Shown one piece after another: positions 1-8,691 of a stretch of DNA of 64,000 nucleotides (position 1 is its first letter; every line of letters begins with the position of its first letter). The DNA comes from Alphaproteobacteria bacterium HGW-Alphaproteobacteria-7. GTDB taxonomy: Bacteria > Pseudomonadota > Alphaproteobacteria > Sphingomonadales > Sphingomonadaceae. The stretch lies in the NCBI GenBank assembly GCA_002842735.1, contig PHEB01000008.1, positions 1 to 64,000 on the forward strand, given 5' to 3'. The notes beneath the pieces were generated by a model. It was not told the origin of the DNA. It was given only the letters and a program-made list of their open reading frames with translations, and ran no database searches. A program made the translations under genes and the position numbers.

Positions 1-129
1 AATTATGGGCGGCGGCTGAAGACCCTCAAGGGCCTCACGCCCTTCGAATACATCTGCAAAATGTGGACAATCGAGCCAGACAGATTTAACCTCAATCCAG
101 CCCATCAAATGCCGGGACTAAACACCTAA
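1..129 (+). mobile_element. IS481-family transposase, C-terminal end (cut by window edge)
   Basis: The first 42 codons are open to a TAA at 127-129 and encode a tail with RRLKTLKGLTPFEYICK near its start and HQMPGLNT at the very end. This ending is characteristic of a common alphaproteobacterial IS481-type transposase (DDE integrase core). The catalytic part lies to the left of the window, so it is not known whether the element is intact. I could not identify the terminal inverted repeat with certainty; the element probably ends within the next few tens of bases, before the REP-like pair at 161. Confidence 0.72.
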
Positions 130-160
130 ACCACCCCAAGCCCCCCAGCCTGCCCACCAA

Positions 161-254
161 CCGTTCGTCCTGAGCTTGTCGAAGGACTGCACTTCTGCAT
201 CCGGCACCGCGCCTGAAGTGAAGGACAACCCTTCGACAAGCTCAGGGCGAACGG
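161..254. repeat. REP-like inverted pair, family A, copy 1
   Basis: Two arms face each other: 161-186 reads CGTTCGTCCTGAGCTTGTCG and onward, and 229-254 reads CCTTCGACAAGCTCAGGGCG and onward, close to its reverse complement. The 40-base middle is unrelated. The same unit occurs at 12399-12517 and 43201-43270. Such palindromes are widespread between genes in sphingomonad genomes. This copy sits between the transposase end and the 3' end of the FAH-family gene. Confidence 0.85.
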
Positions 255-271
255 GAGAAGAGGTGAAAACT

Positions 272-1282
272 TTAGACCTCCACCACGTCCTGTTCAATCG
301 CGCCAAAGATCGAACGGCCTGCCGCATCGCGCATTTCGATCCGCACCGTGTCACCCGCCTGCATGAACGGCGTCACTGCCGCGCCGCCAGCAATGGTTTC
401 GATCATGCGGATTTCGGCAATGCACGAATAGCCTGCGCCCCCTGCCGAAACCGGGGTGCCCGCGCCGCCATCGGCGCCCTTGTTCGATACCGTGCCGCTG
501 CCGATCACCGTGCCAGCGCCAAGGTTGCGGGTTTTCGCCGCGTGGGCGACCAGTTGCGCCAGATTGAAGGTCGCATCCTGCCCGGCGTTCGCGCGCCCGA
601 ACGGCTGGCCGTTGTAATCCACCATCAGCGGCAGATGGATCAGGCTGTCGGCCCAAGCTTCGCCCAATTCATCGGGCGTGACCGCCACCGGAGAAAACGC
701 GCTGGCGGGCTTGGACTGGAAGAAGCCGAAACCCTTTTCCAGTTCTGCCGGGATCAACCCGCGAAGGCTCACGTCATTCACCAGCATCAGCAGCTTGATA
801 TGCCCTGCGGCATCGCCTGCCGAAACGCCCATCGGCACATCATCGGTGATAACCGCGATCTCGCCCTCCATGTCGCAGCCCCACGCGGGATCGGCCAAGG
901 GTATGGCCCCACGCGGCGGTAGGAAAGCATCCGATCCGCCCTGATACATCAGCGGGTCAGTGTAGAAGCTGTCGGGAACCTTGCTGCCGCGTGCCTTCCG
1001 GACGAGTTCGACATGGTTGATATAGGCGCTGCCATCGGCCCATTGGTAGGCGCGCGGCAGCGGCGAATGCGCCTGCCGTTCGTGGAAGCGTTCGCACGGC
1101 ACGGTTTCATGCTCGACATCGCGGGCGAGCACTTCCAATTGCGGCGCGATCCGCGCCCAATCATCCAGCGCGGCTTGCAGCGTGGGGGCGATATAGCCTG
1201 CCGCGCAGCAGCGGGTGAGGTCTTTGGATACCACCACCAATTTGCCATCGCGGGTGCCGTTGTTGATTGTTGCGAGTTTCAT
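272..1282 (-). CDS. Fumarylacetoacetate hydrolase family protein
   Basis: This 336-residue protein belongs to the FAH superfamily, which cleaves C-C bonds in acylpyruvate-type substrates such as fumarylacetoacetate. The metal-binding acid cluster is visible as C-D-M-E139-G-E141, followed by the LVND170VSLRG segment, the K191 region QSKPASAFSP and the conserved GTVIGSGTVSNKG loop (257-269). The length is near the two-domain fungal/bacterial type rather than the 220-residue short type. Its ATG overlaps the maiA stop by four bases (ATGA), so the two are translationally coupled. With maleylacetoacetate isomerase upstream, the last steps of homogentisate (tyrosine/phenylalanine) catabolism are the natural role; hmgA and hpd are not in the window. 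The substrate is inferred from context. Confidence 0.9.
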   Translation of the reverse strand: MKLATINNGTRDGKLVVVSKDLTRCCAAGYIAPTLQAALDDWARIAPQLEVLARDVEHETVPCERFHERQAHSPLPRAYQWADGSAYINHVELVRKARGSKVPDSFYTDPLMYQGGSDAFLPPRGAIPLADPAWGCDMEGEIAVITDDVPMGVSAGDAAGHIKLLMLVNDVSLRGLIPAELEKGFGFFQSKPASAFSPVAVTPDELGEAWADSLIHLPLMVDYNGQPFGRANAGQDATFNLAQLVAHAAKTRNLGAGTVIGSGTVSNKGADGGAGTPVSAGGAGYSCIAEIRMIETIAGGAAVTPFMQAGDTVRIEMRDAAGRSIFGAIEQDVVEV

Positions 1283-1950
1283 GTCTGGCCTCTTTCCGGG
1301 GAATCGATCTGGTTATCGGGATGCGCGTTGATGAACGCGGGCAGGGCAAGGCAGGCGGCCTCGATCCGGGCCATGTGCGGGCTGTCTGACAGGTCGTAAT
1401 CGAACCGCCGCGCATTGGCGAGTTGCGGGATCAGCACCACTTCAAACAGGCCGGGCGCGTCGCCGTGGAGGAAATCGCCGGTTTTGAGCAGCGCCAACCG
1501 CGCCTCCACCGGCTTGAGCGTGCGCGCCAGCCAGTGACGATACCACACGTTGATTTCATCCTGCGTGTGGCCGAGCGGGTCTTTGAGATATTTGAGCACC
1601 GGCAGGTTGTTGATCGCATGAATCTCGGTCGCGATGCCGTAGGTCAGTTCGCGCACGGTGTAGCGGGCTTCGATATCGCGCGGCAGCAAAGCCGGGTCGG
1701 GATAGGCTTCGTCGAGCCATTCGAGCAGCGCCATCGACTGCGCCCGGTCACGCCCGTCGACCTCAAGCATGGGGAGCGATCCGAACGGATTGCGCGCCGT
1801 AAAGGCGGCGTCCTTGTTTGCGCCCGTGACGAGGTTGACCGGGATATTCTCGAACGCCAGCCCCTTGAGGTTCAGCGCGATCCTCAGGCGGTAGGAGGTC
1901 GAGGAGCGGAAGTAGCCGTAGAGTTTGATAGGTGAACCCTCCTTCGTCAT
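1279..1950 (-). CDS. maiA: Maleylacetoacetate isomerase (zeta-class GST)
   Basis: This glutathione-dependent isomerase converts maleylacetoacetate to fumarylacetoacetate, the substrate of the coupled downstream gene. It has the zeta-GST N-terminal motif YGYFRSSTSYRLRIALNLKG, the GSH-contacting QSMALLEWLDE segment and an all-alpha C-terminal half, about 223 residues. The start is uncertain. The frame stays open far upstream, but that part comes from a REP element. The ATG at 1950 lies inside the REP arm and has no Shine-Dalgarno sequence before it. A strong one (AAGGAGGG, 1937-1944) lies after this ATG, seven bases before an ATC at 1927-1929, exactly where homologues have their Met (M-K-L-Y-G-Y). 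Translation may therefore begin at ATC. Confidence 0.88.
   Translation of the reverse strand: MTKEGSPIKLYGYFRSSTSYRLRIALNLKGLAFENIPVNLVTGANKDAAFTARNPFGSLPMLEVDGRDRAQSMALLEWLDEAYPDPALLPRDIEARYTVRELTYGIATEIHAINNLPVLKYLKDPLGHTQDEINVWYRHWLARTLKPVEARLALLKTGDFLHGDAPGLFEVVLIPQLANARRFDYDLSDSPHMARIEAACLALPAFINAHPDNQIDSPERGQT
1937..1944 (-). promoter_or_regulatory. Strong Shine-Dalgarno followed by ATC, not ATG
   Basis: On the minus strand AAGGAGGG is followed after seven bases by ATC (1929-1927), the codon aligned with the usual initiator Met of this family. No ATG, GTG or TTG lies at a suitable distance. This suggests either a rare non-AUG start for maiA or decay of the original start with use of the upstream ATG supplied by the repeat. 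Confidence 0.6.
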
Positions 1951-2047
1951 TGCGAGCCTGCGATGCAGGCGCGGCAATCCAGCATCCGCCGGTTCCGGTC
2001 TTGCGCCGCTCTTGATTGCCGCACGGCTGCGTCGCTCGCAATGACGA
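1944..2047. repeat. REP-like inverted pair, family B, copy 1
   Basis: The arms CGTCATTGCGAGC (left, from 1945) and GCTCGCAATGACGA (right, to about 2047), each with an inner GGCAATCCA / GATTGCCGC box, face each other around a short centre. The unit fills nearly all of the gap between gcdH and maiA, which are read in the same direction. A second copy at 48762-48869 fills the gap between astA and astB in the same way. As RNA the pair could fold into a long hairpin. Confidence 0.85.
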
Positions 2048-2053
2048 ACATCA

Positions 2054-3295
2054 TCAGAACGCTGCAATCCCGGTGATGGCGCGGCCCAGAATCAGCGCGT
2101 GGACATCATGTGTGCCTTCGTAGGTGTTGACCGTTTCCAGGTTCACCATGTGGCGGATTACCTGATATTCTTCGGAAATGCCGTTGCCGCCATGCATATC
2201 ACGCGCCGCGCGGGCAATATCCAATGCCTTGCCGACATTGTTGCGTTTAACGATCGAAATCATGTCGGGGGCGAACCGGCCTTCGTCGATCAAGCGGCCA
2301 ACGCGCAAGGACGCTTGCAGACCCAGCGCAATATCGCTCATCATGTCGGCGAGTTTTTTCTGGAACAATTGCGTCGCGGCAAGCGGCCTGCCGAATTGCT
2401 GGCGATCCAGCCCATATTGGCGCGCGGCGGCAAGGCAGAACTCGGCCGCGCCCATCGCGCCCCACGAAATGCCGTAACGCGCGCGGTTGAGGCAGCCGAA
2501 CGGGCCTTTCAACCCTTCGACATCGGGCAGCAGCGCGGATGCGGGCACGCGCACCTCGTCCATCACGATCATCCCGGTGGTGGAGGCACGAAGGCTGATC
2601 TTGCCTTTGATCTTGGGCGCGGAAAGCCCCGCCATGCCCTTTTCCAGCACAAACCCGCGGATCGCGCCGCCGTGGGCATCGGATTTAGCCCAGACCACGA
2701 ACACATCGGCAAATGGCGCGTTGGAGATCCACGTCTTGCTGCCGGAAATGACGTAATCATCCCCGTCGCGTCGCGCGTGGGTTTTCATGCCGCCGGGATC
2801 GCTGCCGGCATCGGGCTCTGTCAGGCCAAAGCAGCCGATCAATTCGCCGCTCGCCAATCCGGGCAGATATTGGCGGCGCTGTTCGTCCGATCCGTAGGCA
2901 TAGATCGGATGCATCACGAGGCTGGATTGCACGCTCGCCATCGAACGGTATCCGCTGTCCACCCGCTCAATTTCGCGCGCGATCAGCCCGTAAGCGACAT
3001 AGCTTGCGCCCGCGCCGCCGTATTCTTCGGGCAGGGTCGCGCCGAGCAGCCCGGCCTTGCCCATCAGCGGGAACAGTTCGGGCGCGTCTGTTTCCTCGCG
3101 GAAGGCGTCAATCACGCGCGGTTGCAGCTCGCTTTGGGCAAAACCGTGGGCGGCGTCGCGGATCATCCGCTCTTCCTCGGTCAGCTGGCTTTCAAGGTCG
3201 AAGGGGTCTTGCCAGTTGAACGCGGAAAGGCGCGAAGTGGGCGGGTGCGAAGTGTCTGGCGTGGTGCCGTGCACGGAGATGCTCCTGCTGTTCAT
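2054..3295 (-). CDS. gcdH: Glutaryl-CoA dehydrogenase (acyl-CoA dehydrogenase family)
   Basis: This 413-residue FAD enzyme oxidises and decarboxylates glutaryl-CoA to crotonyl-CoA in lysine/tryptophan breakdown. The acyl-CoA dehydrogenase N-domain, beta-domain and C-domain occur in order. The flavin loop [12 protein letters not shown] is at 155-166. R117 in SGYRSM matches the glutaryl-specific arginine. The catalytic glutamate is E393 in [20 protein letters not shown], the typical GcdH C-terminus. The first 25 residues are extra and poorly conserved, so an internal start is possible. It is the first gene of a minus-strand run with maiA and the FAH-family gene, separated from maiA by a REP pair. 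Confidence 0.93.
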   Translation of the reverse strand: MNSRSISVHGTTPDTSHPPTSRLSAFNWQDPFDLESQLTEEERMIRDAAHGFAQSELQPRVIDAFREETDAPELFPLMGKAGLLGATLPEEYGGAGASYVAYGLIAREIERVDSGYRSMASVQSSLVMHPIYAYGSDEQRRQYLPGLASGELIGCFGLTEPDAGSDPGGMKTHARRDGDDYVISGSKTWISNAPFADVFVVWAKSDAHGGAIRGFVLEKGMAGLSAPKIKGKISLRASTTGMIVMDEVRVPASALLPDVEGLKGPFGCLNRARYGISWGAMGAAEFCLAAARQYGLDRQQFGRPLAATQLFQKKLADMMSDIALGLQASLRVGRLIDEGRFAPDMISIVKRNNVGKALDIARAARDMHGGNGISEEYQVIRHMVNLETVNTYEGTHDVHALILGRAITGIAAF

Positions 3296-3372
3296 ACTTC
3301 ACAGCCATTGCAGGCTTCAAGCTGCGGGGCAAGGGGGCGGCGGGGCGGTAGAGTGCGCCCGCACAGCGCCGG

Positions 3373-3729
3373 TCAGGCGGGCGCGAGCAGGCGGCAGGCG
3401 GCATCGAGCAGATCGGCCGGGGGGCAGGGTTTGTGGACGGTTACGGCGCGCGGGAAGCGGGCGGCGAGTTCGCGCGCTTCATCGTGTTCGGAATGCAGGA
3501 TTACCGGCACATCATCGTCAATCAGGGTTTGCGCCAGTTCGTAAGTCAGCCCGTCGACCAGCTCGATATCGAGGATGGCGAGATCGGGCTTGTGTTTCTG
3601 GCAGGCGAGCAGCGCAGCAGAAATGCCCGCGTGCGGCCCTTCGATCTCGTAGCCCGCTTCCTCGAAGGTATCGCACAGGTCGACAGCGGTGATGAATTCA
3701 TCCTCAGCCACCAATATCCGCAAGCCCAT
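3373..3729 (-). CDS. Single-domain response regulator (receiver only)
   Basis: This 118-residue protein is one CheY-like receiver and nothing else. The acid pocket is E9-D10, the phosphoacceptor is D54 in AILDIELVDG, the switch residue is S80 in VILHSEH and the conserved lysine is K100 in VHKPCPP, so it should be phosphorylatable. There is no output domain and no histidine kinase nearby. In sphingomonads such stand-alone receivers often act in phosphorelays or as kinase sinks; the partner cannot be told from here. It stands alone on the minus strand between gcdH and the HhH gene. Confidence 0.88.
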   Translation of the reverse strand: MGLRILVAEDEFITAVDLCDTFEEAGYEIEGPHAGISAALLACQKHKPDLAILDIELVDGLTYELAQTLIDDDVPVILHSEHDEARELAARFPRAVTVHKPCPPADLLDAACRLLAPA

Positions 3730-3805
3730 CCACCCTCTCCTCGCGTGAGCGACTCCCCCGAAGAGCGGGAATGTAACACGGATTGGGGGTCAGGCTTGGG
3801 GAATA

Positions 3806-4321
3806 TTATCCATTCCTGCCAAATTTGTCAGTGAAGGCCGCTTCGTCGCCCGCTGCGAGCAGTTTGGCCTGTTCGATCCACTGATCGCGGGTGATGCGGC
3901 CCTTGAACCGGCCCAGCTCGGCATCGATGCGTTCGACATCCGCATCGCTCCACGCGGCGATCTGCGCGTAGGAGGTGACGCCAAGCTCGCCCAGCAGCAC
4001 CGCCAGCTTGGGGCCGAGGCCCTTGATGCGGGTGAGATCATCGGCGGCGGCAGGCGCGGGTGCGGGGGCAGGCATGGGCATGGGAACCGGGACAGGCTCC
4101 GCCATCACATTTACCGCCGCCGGAGCCGCATCGATCAACGCCTGATTACGGCGCGCTTTTTCAGCGCCTTCGTCCAGCACGTCACGCGCCAGCGCGGGGG
4201 CGCTGCCATCTTCGACCACCTTCGCCTTGCGGTTGCGGCGGGTAAGCAGCCACACCGCCACGACCAGCAGCGCAAGGCCCAGCAGGATCAGCGGCAGGGC
4301 GGCGGAAAAATCAAGGGACAT
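3806..4321 (-). CDS. Membrane-anchored helix-hairpin-helix protein
   Basis: This 171-residue protein of unknown function has one N-terminal membrane segment (about 7-27) followed by a basic stop (RRNRKAK), a charged stretch, a Pro/Ala/Met-rich linker (76-93) and a helix-hairpin-helix motif DLTRIKGLGPKLAVLLGELG (95-114) of the kind that contacts DNA backbone or mediates protein contacts. Similar HhH tails occur at the ends of some NuoE-like and ribosomal-L21-like fusions in this group. The C-terminal 40 residues are charged and helical. No operon partner is evident. The function is not known. Confidence 0.7.
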   Translation of the reverse strand: MSLDFSAALPLILLGLALLVVAVWLLTRRNRKAKVVEDGSAPALARDVLDEGAEKARRNQALIDAAPAAVNVMAEPVPVPMPMPAPAPAPAAADDLTRIKGLGPKLAVLLGELGVTSYAQIAAWSDADVERIDAELGRFKGRITRDQWIEQAKLLAAGDEAAFTDKFGRNG

Positions 4322-4405
4322 GGCGCGGCAATCTCCGGCAAAAGGGAATCAATCGCTGCGACCTTAGCAGGCGCACCCGGTCTTGCCCAAGCCCCTTGGC
4401 GCGGC

Positions 4406-6052
4406 TCAGCCGCCCTTCATGCTGCCGGCGAGTGCGTTCAACCGCAGGAATTCCTGCCTCCAGAAATTGTCCTGCCTGCCTGCGAGCGTGCCGATATCGC
4501 TGAAGCCAAAGCCGTTCATCAATTCATCCCCGCGCAGCACCTGGCCGTAGGCGGCGACCGCTGCGGCGAAGGCGAAATCGCCTTGCGGGGCGGCGGCGGT
4601 CTTGAACGCGCTGGACGCCACCACTTGTTCGATCAGTTTCGAGGTGTCGCTTGTCGGCAATTTGTAGCGCAGCTTGACGGTCGCGGCCTCGGCCAGCTTG
4701 GCCTGCGCGGCGGCGGCGGGCGCATCTTCATACTTGCGCGGCGCGATCCAGCCCTTGCTGCCAACGGGGACGACTTCGTAGATCGCTGTCACCTGATGGC
4801 CCGCGCCAATGTCGCCCGCATCGACCCGGTCATTGTCGAAATCTTCTTCGCGAAGCGCGCGGTTCTCATACCCGACCAGCCGGTATTGCGCGATCACGGC
4901 GGGGTTGAATTCGACCTGGATTTTCACATCCTTGGCGATGGTGAACAGCGTGCTCGACATTTCTTCGCCCAGCACCTTTTTCGCTTCCAGCGCAGAATCG
5001 ATATAGGCGTAGTTGCCGTTACCCTTGTTGGCGACCTGCTCCATCATCGCTTCGTTGTAATTGCCCTGCCCAAAGCCCAATGTGGTCAGCGTGATGCCGC
5101 TATCGCGCTTGTTCTCGATCAGTTCGATCAGCGCCTTGGTGTTCGATACGCCGACATTGAAATCGCCGTCGGTGGCAAGGATCACGCGGTTGACCCCGTC
5201 ACGCACGAAATTGTCCTCGGCAACCCGATACGCCAGTTCGATCCCCGCGCCGCCTGCGGTGGAACCGCCCGCGCTCAGGCTGTCGAGCGCGCGGCGGATC
5301 TTGGCGGTGTCATTGGTGGGTTCAAGCACAAGGCCCGCGGCCCCTGCATAGACCACGATCGAAACCCTGTCCTGCGGCGACAATTCGCCCGCAAGGCCAG
5401 CCAGCGCGGTTTTGACCAGCGGCAGCTTGTCCGGGCTGTTCATCGATCCCGATACGTCCATCAGGAACACAAGGTTGGCAGGCGGGCGTTCTTCGCTGTC
5501 GATATCATAGCCGCGCAGCCCGATCCGCATCAGATAGGAACCAGCATTCCACGGGCTTTTCGCGACATCGGTGGTGACGGTAAATGGCTGGCTGCGATCT
5601 TTGGGCTTGGCATAATCATAGCGGAAATAGTTGATCATCTCCTCGGTGCGCACCGCGTCTTTGGGCGGCATCATGCCCTGGGTCAGGAACCGCCGGGCAT
5701 TGGCATAGGCCCCGGTATCGACATCGACCGAGAAGGTGGACACAGGTTCAACCACGGTCAGTTTGACGGGCGATACTTCCTTGCCGTCATATTGCTCACG
5801 CCCCGGATCGGTCGCGACGATGACCGGCGGGACGAAATAGCTGCGCTCTGCGGCAACTGCATCGCCGCGCACCCGCGAACCTGTGACTACCACCGCGTCT
5901 TGCGGTGCATAGGCGATGTCCAGCGGAGGGGGCGGAGCGACCACCGGCGGCGGCGGAGGAGGAGCCTTTGCCAGTTCTTCGGGCGCTTTGCTGGCGCAAC
6001 CTGCGATCACAGCGCACAGCGCCGCCATTCCTACCAACCGAACTGCGCGCAT
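4406..6052 (-). CDS. VWA-domain lipoprotein, YfbK type
   Basis: This protein of about 548 residues starts at the ATG at 6052, preceded by GGGGAG seven bases upstream; an in-frame GTG at 6067 overlaps that ribosome site. A lipobox LCAVIAGC ends at Cys19, giving a short tethered proline-rich linker. The YfbK N-terminal domain (about 90-185, with STFSVDVDTGAYANARRFL) follows, then a von Willebrand A domain (about 193-370) with an intact MIDAS DVSGS beginning at D199, and a C-terminal DUF3520-type domain. The family is periplasmic or surface-exposed, with proposed but unproven roles in metal-dependent protein binding. It is monocistronic. Confidence 0.88.
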   Translation of the reverse strand: MRAVRLVGMAALCAVIAGCASKAPEELAKAPPPPPPVVAPPPPLDIAYAPQDAVVVTGSRVRGDAVAAERSYFVPPVIVATDPGREQYDGKEVSPVKLTVVEPVSTFSVDVDTGAYANARRFLTQGMMPPKDAVRTEEMINYFRYDYAKPKDRSQPFTVTTDVAKSPWNAGSYLMRIGLRGYDIDSEERPPANLVFLMDVSGSMNSPDKLPLVKTALAGLAGELSPQDRVSIVVYAGAAGLVLEPTNDTAKIRRALDSLSAGGSTAGGAGIELAYRVAEDNFVRDGVNRVILATDGDFNVGVSNTKALIELIENKRDSGITLTTLGFGQGNYNEAMMEQVANKGNGNYAYIDSALEAKKVLGEEMSSTLFTIAKDVKIQVEFNPAVIAQYRLVGYENRALREEDFDNDRVDAGDIGAGHQVTAIYEVVPVGSKGWIAPRKYEDAPAAAAQAKLAEAATVKLRYKLPTSDTSKLIEQVVASSAFKTAAAPQGDFAFAAAVAAYGQVLRGDELMNGFGFSDIGTLAGRQDNFWRQEFLRLNALAGSMKGG

Positions 6053-6127
6053 CAATTTTCTCCCCACAACCTGAGCGATGCCCGAAAATCACGCCGCAGC
6101 CGTGAATAACGACTGAACGTGCGCGGG

Positions 6128-7678
6128 TTACGGCAGGTCGTTGACGGGATCGGGGACAACCTGCTTGCGGAACAGCACCTTGTCCTCCTCACCAAACCCG
6201 CGCCGCCAGATGACGAAGGCATAGGTGGCCAGCACCGCCGGCACGCCGATCAGCAGCTCGATCCATTCGGGCATGAAGGTGAAGGCATAACCCACGACCA
6301 CCGCAGGCGCAGCGGCATAGACCAGCGCCCAGCGCCAGTTCGAAACCGGGGCCTTGAGCAGATGTTTGAGCATCAGAGCCTTGATCAGGCTGGATAGCGC
6401 CAGCGCAATCAGCAGCGCGCCCGCTGCGCTGGCCGCTTGGTATCCTGCGCCCAGCCCGTAACGCCCGGCCAGTTGGATCAGCACGATGGTCAGCGCCGCT
6501 TGCAACGCGATAATCCCGACCGAAATCGCCAGATTGCGTTTGCGCGCGATATAGACCAGCACGCTTTCCGACACGACCGCCATCGATGCTGCGACCTCGG
6601 CCGCCAGCAGCAACGACAGCGCCGCTGTGCCCGCGACATAATCCGGCCCCCACAGGCCCATCACCGCTTCGCCCGGCACGCCCAGCACCAGCGCGATGCC
6701 CAATTGCACCGCGATGATCCAGAACCCCACCTGCCGCACCTGCGCAGCAATCGCGCCCATATTGCCGATCCGCAGGTTCTTGGTGATGACCGGCGACAGG
6801 ATCGGTTCAAATGACGTTTTCAGCTTTTGCGGCAGGCTGGCGATTTGCTGGGCGGCGTAATATATGCCGACCGCCGATGGCGGGGCGAACAGGCCTAGGA
6901 TGAAGATATCGAGCAGCCGTGTGCCGCGCTCAATCGCATCGGCCCCCACCAGCGGAAAGGCGCGGCTCGACATCGCCAACATCGCGCGGCCCTGCGGCTG
7001 CCAGCCTTTGGGCAGGCCATAACTGCGCAGAAACGGCCACAACGCGGTCAGCAACCCGGCATAGATCGATGCGATGAACGCCAGCGCCAGCCCCGCATCG
7101 CGGGTGGCGGGGATGAAAAAGAACACCCCGGCACCGATTGAAATCGTCCACGGTTCAACAATCGCGCGCGCGCGCACCGTGGTGGCGATATCGAACCGGT
7201 AAGCCTGCGCGGCGAGCAAAATCTCGGTCACGGCAAAGGCGGGGATGGCGGCGATCAGCCAGATATCCAGCGGGCTGTTCATGCCGTTGGGGAACATCGG
7301 TTCCGGAAAGGCCAGCAGCAGCAGCGCGGCGGCGGTTGAATAGGCCAGCGCCAGCACAATGCCATCATAGACCAGGTTGGTTTCGGCAGCGCGGTTATCT
7401 CCCGCGCCCACCGATAGCCGCTGCGCCAGCCCGCGTTTTTCGCCGAGCGAACAGATCAGCGCGATAATCTCGATCAGCACCAGTGCCGATGCAAAGCGAC
7501 CCAGCGATTCGGCCCCATAAAGGCGCGTGGCGATCACCAGAAACGGGATGCGCGCCACCAGCCGGATGGCGAAACCCATGGTATTGGTGCGCCCGCCCTT
7601 GGCCAGCGTGGCCAGATCATCGCCGCCCTTGTCAGGCGCGGCGGGCGCGGCGGGGGCGTCGGCGGGCGGTTGGCTCAC
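6128..7678 (-). CDS. Polysaccharide/lipid-linked oligosaccharide flippase (MATE/MOP superfamily)
   Basis: This 516-residue protein has a hydrophilic Ala/Pro-rich N-terminus of about 28 residues followed by roughly 12-14 membrane segments. The layout and the phrase GFAIRLVARIPFLVIATRLYGAESLGRF resemble Wzx-type flippases and O-antigen/teichoic acid exporters of the MOP superfamily, which move undecaprenyl-linked sugars across the inner membrane. Its start overlaps the gpsA stop by four bases, so it is the last gene of the tsaD-gpsA-flippase operon. The substrate is unknown, and no glycosyltransferases are nearby. Confidence 0.8.
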   Translation of the reverse strand: MSQPPADAPAAPAAPDKGGDDLATLAKGGRTNTMGFAIRLVARIPFLVIATRLYGAESLGRFASALVLIEIIALICSLGEKRGLAQRLSVGAGDNRAAETNLVYDGIVLALAYSTAAALLLLAFPEPMFPNGMNSPLDIWLIAAIPAFAVTEILLAAQAYRFDIATTVRARAIVEPWTISIGAGVFFFIPATRDAGLALAFIASIYAGLLTALWPFLRSYGLPKGWQPQGRAMLAMSSRAFPLVGADAIERGTRLLDIFILGLFAPPSAVGIYYAAQQIASLPQKLKTSFEPILSPVITKNLRIGNMGAIAAQVRQVGFWIIAVQLGIALVLGVPGEAVMGLWGPDYVAGTAALSLLLAAEVAASMAVVSESVLVYIARKRNLAISVGIIALQAALTIVLIQLAGRYGLGAGYQAASAAGALLIALALSSLIKALMLKHLLKAPVSNWRWALVYAAAPAVVVGYAFTFMPEWIELLIGVPAVLATYAFVIWRRGFGEEDKVLFRKQVVPDPVNDLP

Positions 7679-8691
7679 GCCTCGATATCCTTCGCGTCGC
7701 TTTCCAGTTCAGCGCGCAAGGGGCGGGCGAGCAGTTCGGCCACCACTGCACGCGCGCTTTCCCCGGTCAGGATTGCGTCAACCGCCGCGACAATCGGCAT
7801 CGCGATCCCGCGTTCGGCTGCGATTGCGGCGAGCACGGGGGCGGTGTGCGCGCCTTCGGCCACGGTGCGGCGATCCGCCATCAGGGCGGCGGGGTTGGCG
7901 CCTTCGCCAAGCGCCTTGCCCAGTGAAAAATTGCGGCTGGCTGTGGATGAACAGGTCAGCACCAGATCGCCCAGCCCGCACAATCCGGCCAGCGTTTCGC
8001 CCTGCGCGCCCAGCGCCTCACCAAAGCGCAACATTTCGGCGTATCCGCGCGCGATCAGCGCGGCGCGGGCGTTCTGCCCCAGCGCCAGCCCGTCCACCAC
8101 CCCGCAAGCGATGGCGAGCACATTCTTGACCGCGCCGCCAATCTCCGCGCCGGTCACATCGTCGCTGTAATAGGGGCGGAACGCGGGGCGCGCGATGGCG
8201 GGGGCGATGCGTTCCCACTGTTCGCCGCCGCCGCCGCACGCCAGCGTGACGGCGGTGGGCAGGCCAGCGGCGACTTCATGCGCGAAGGTTGGCCCGGACA
8301 GCACGGCGATGGCGCTGCCGGGGCAGGCCGCGCGCGCGACATCGTTCATCAACCGCCCGCTGCCCGCCTCGATCCCCTTGGAACACAGCACCAGATCGCG
8401 CGGCGGGGTGGTGAGGCCCGCCAGCACGCGCCCCAGCACCTGCGCCGGGGTGACGACCAATGCGGTTTCGATCGCGGCGAAATCGGCAAGATCGCCGGTC
8501 GCGCGGATGGTCGGCGCGAGGGTGGCGGATGGCAGATAGAGCGGGTTGAGATGATCGGTATTGATCGCGGCGACCACTTCGGGTTCGAACGCCCATAGCA
8601 GCACATCGCGCCCGTCGCTCGCCAACATTTGTGCGAGCGCGGTGCCCCATGCGCCTGCGCCGATGACGCCGATGGTTTCGCGCCCAATCAT
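7675..8691 (-). CDS. gpsA: Glycerol-3-phosphate dehydrogenase (NAD(P)+)
   Basis: This 338-residue cytosolic enzyme reduces dihydroxyacetone phosphate to sn-glycerol-3-phosphate, the backbone of phospholipids. The Rossmann motif [13 protein letters not shown] (8-20), the SKGIE loop (104-108), [10 protein letters not shown] (131-140), the catalytic lysine K189 in [12 protein letters not shown] and the C-terminal [14 protein letters not shown] segment (237-250) are all in place. It is coupled by ATGA overlaps to tsaD upstream and to the flippase downstream. The tsaD-gpsA neighbourhood is common in alphaproteobacteria. Confidence 0.96.
   Translation of the reverse strand: MIGRETIGVIGAGAWGTALAQMLASDGRDVLLWAFEPEVVAAINTDHLNPLYLPSATLAPTIRATGDLADFAAIETALVVTPAQVLGRVLAGLTTPPRDLVLCSKGIEAGSGRLMNDVARAACPGSAIAVLSGPTFAHEVAAGLPTAVTLACGGGGEQWERIAPAIARPAFRPYYSDDVTGAEIGGAVKNVLAIACGVVDGLALGQNARAALIARGYAEMLRFGEALGAQGETLAGLCGLGDLVLTCSSTASRNFSLGKALGEGANPAALMADRRTVAEGAHTAPVLAAIAAERGIAMPIVAAVDAILTGESARAVVAELLARPLRAELESDAKDIEA

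Noticed and set aside
2099-3544. 481-codon plus-strand frame opposite gcdH
   Set aside because: It runs across gcdH and into the receiver gene without any motif of its own.
4583-6109. 508-codon plus-strand frame opposite the VWA lipoprotein gene
   Set aside because: Low-complexity antisense product; the VWA gene has an SD, lipobox and MIDAS motif.
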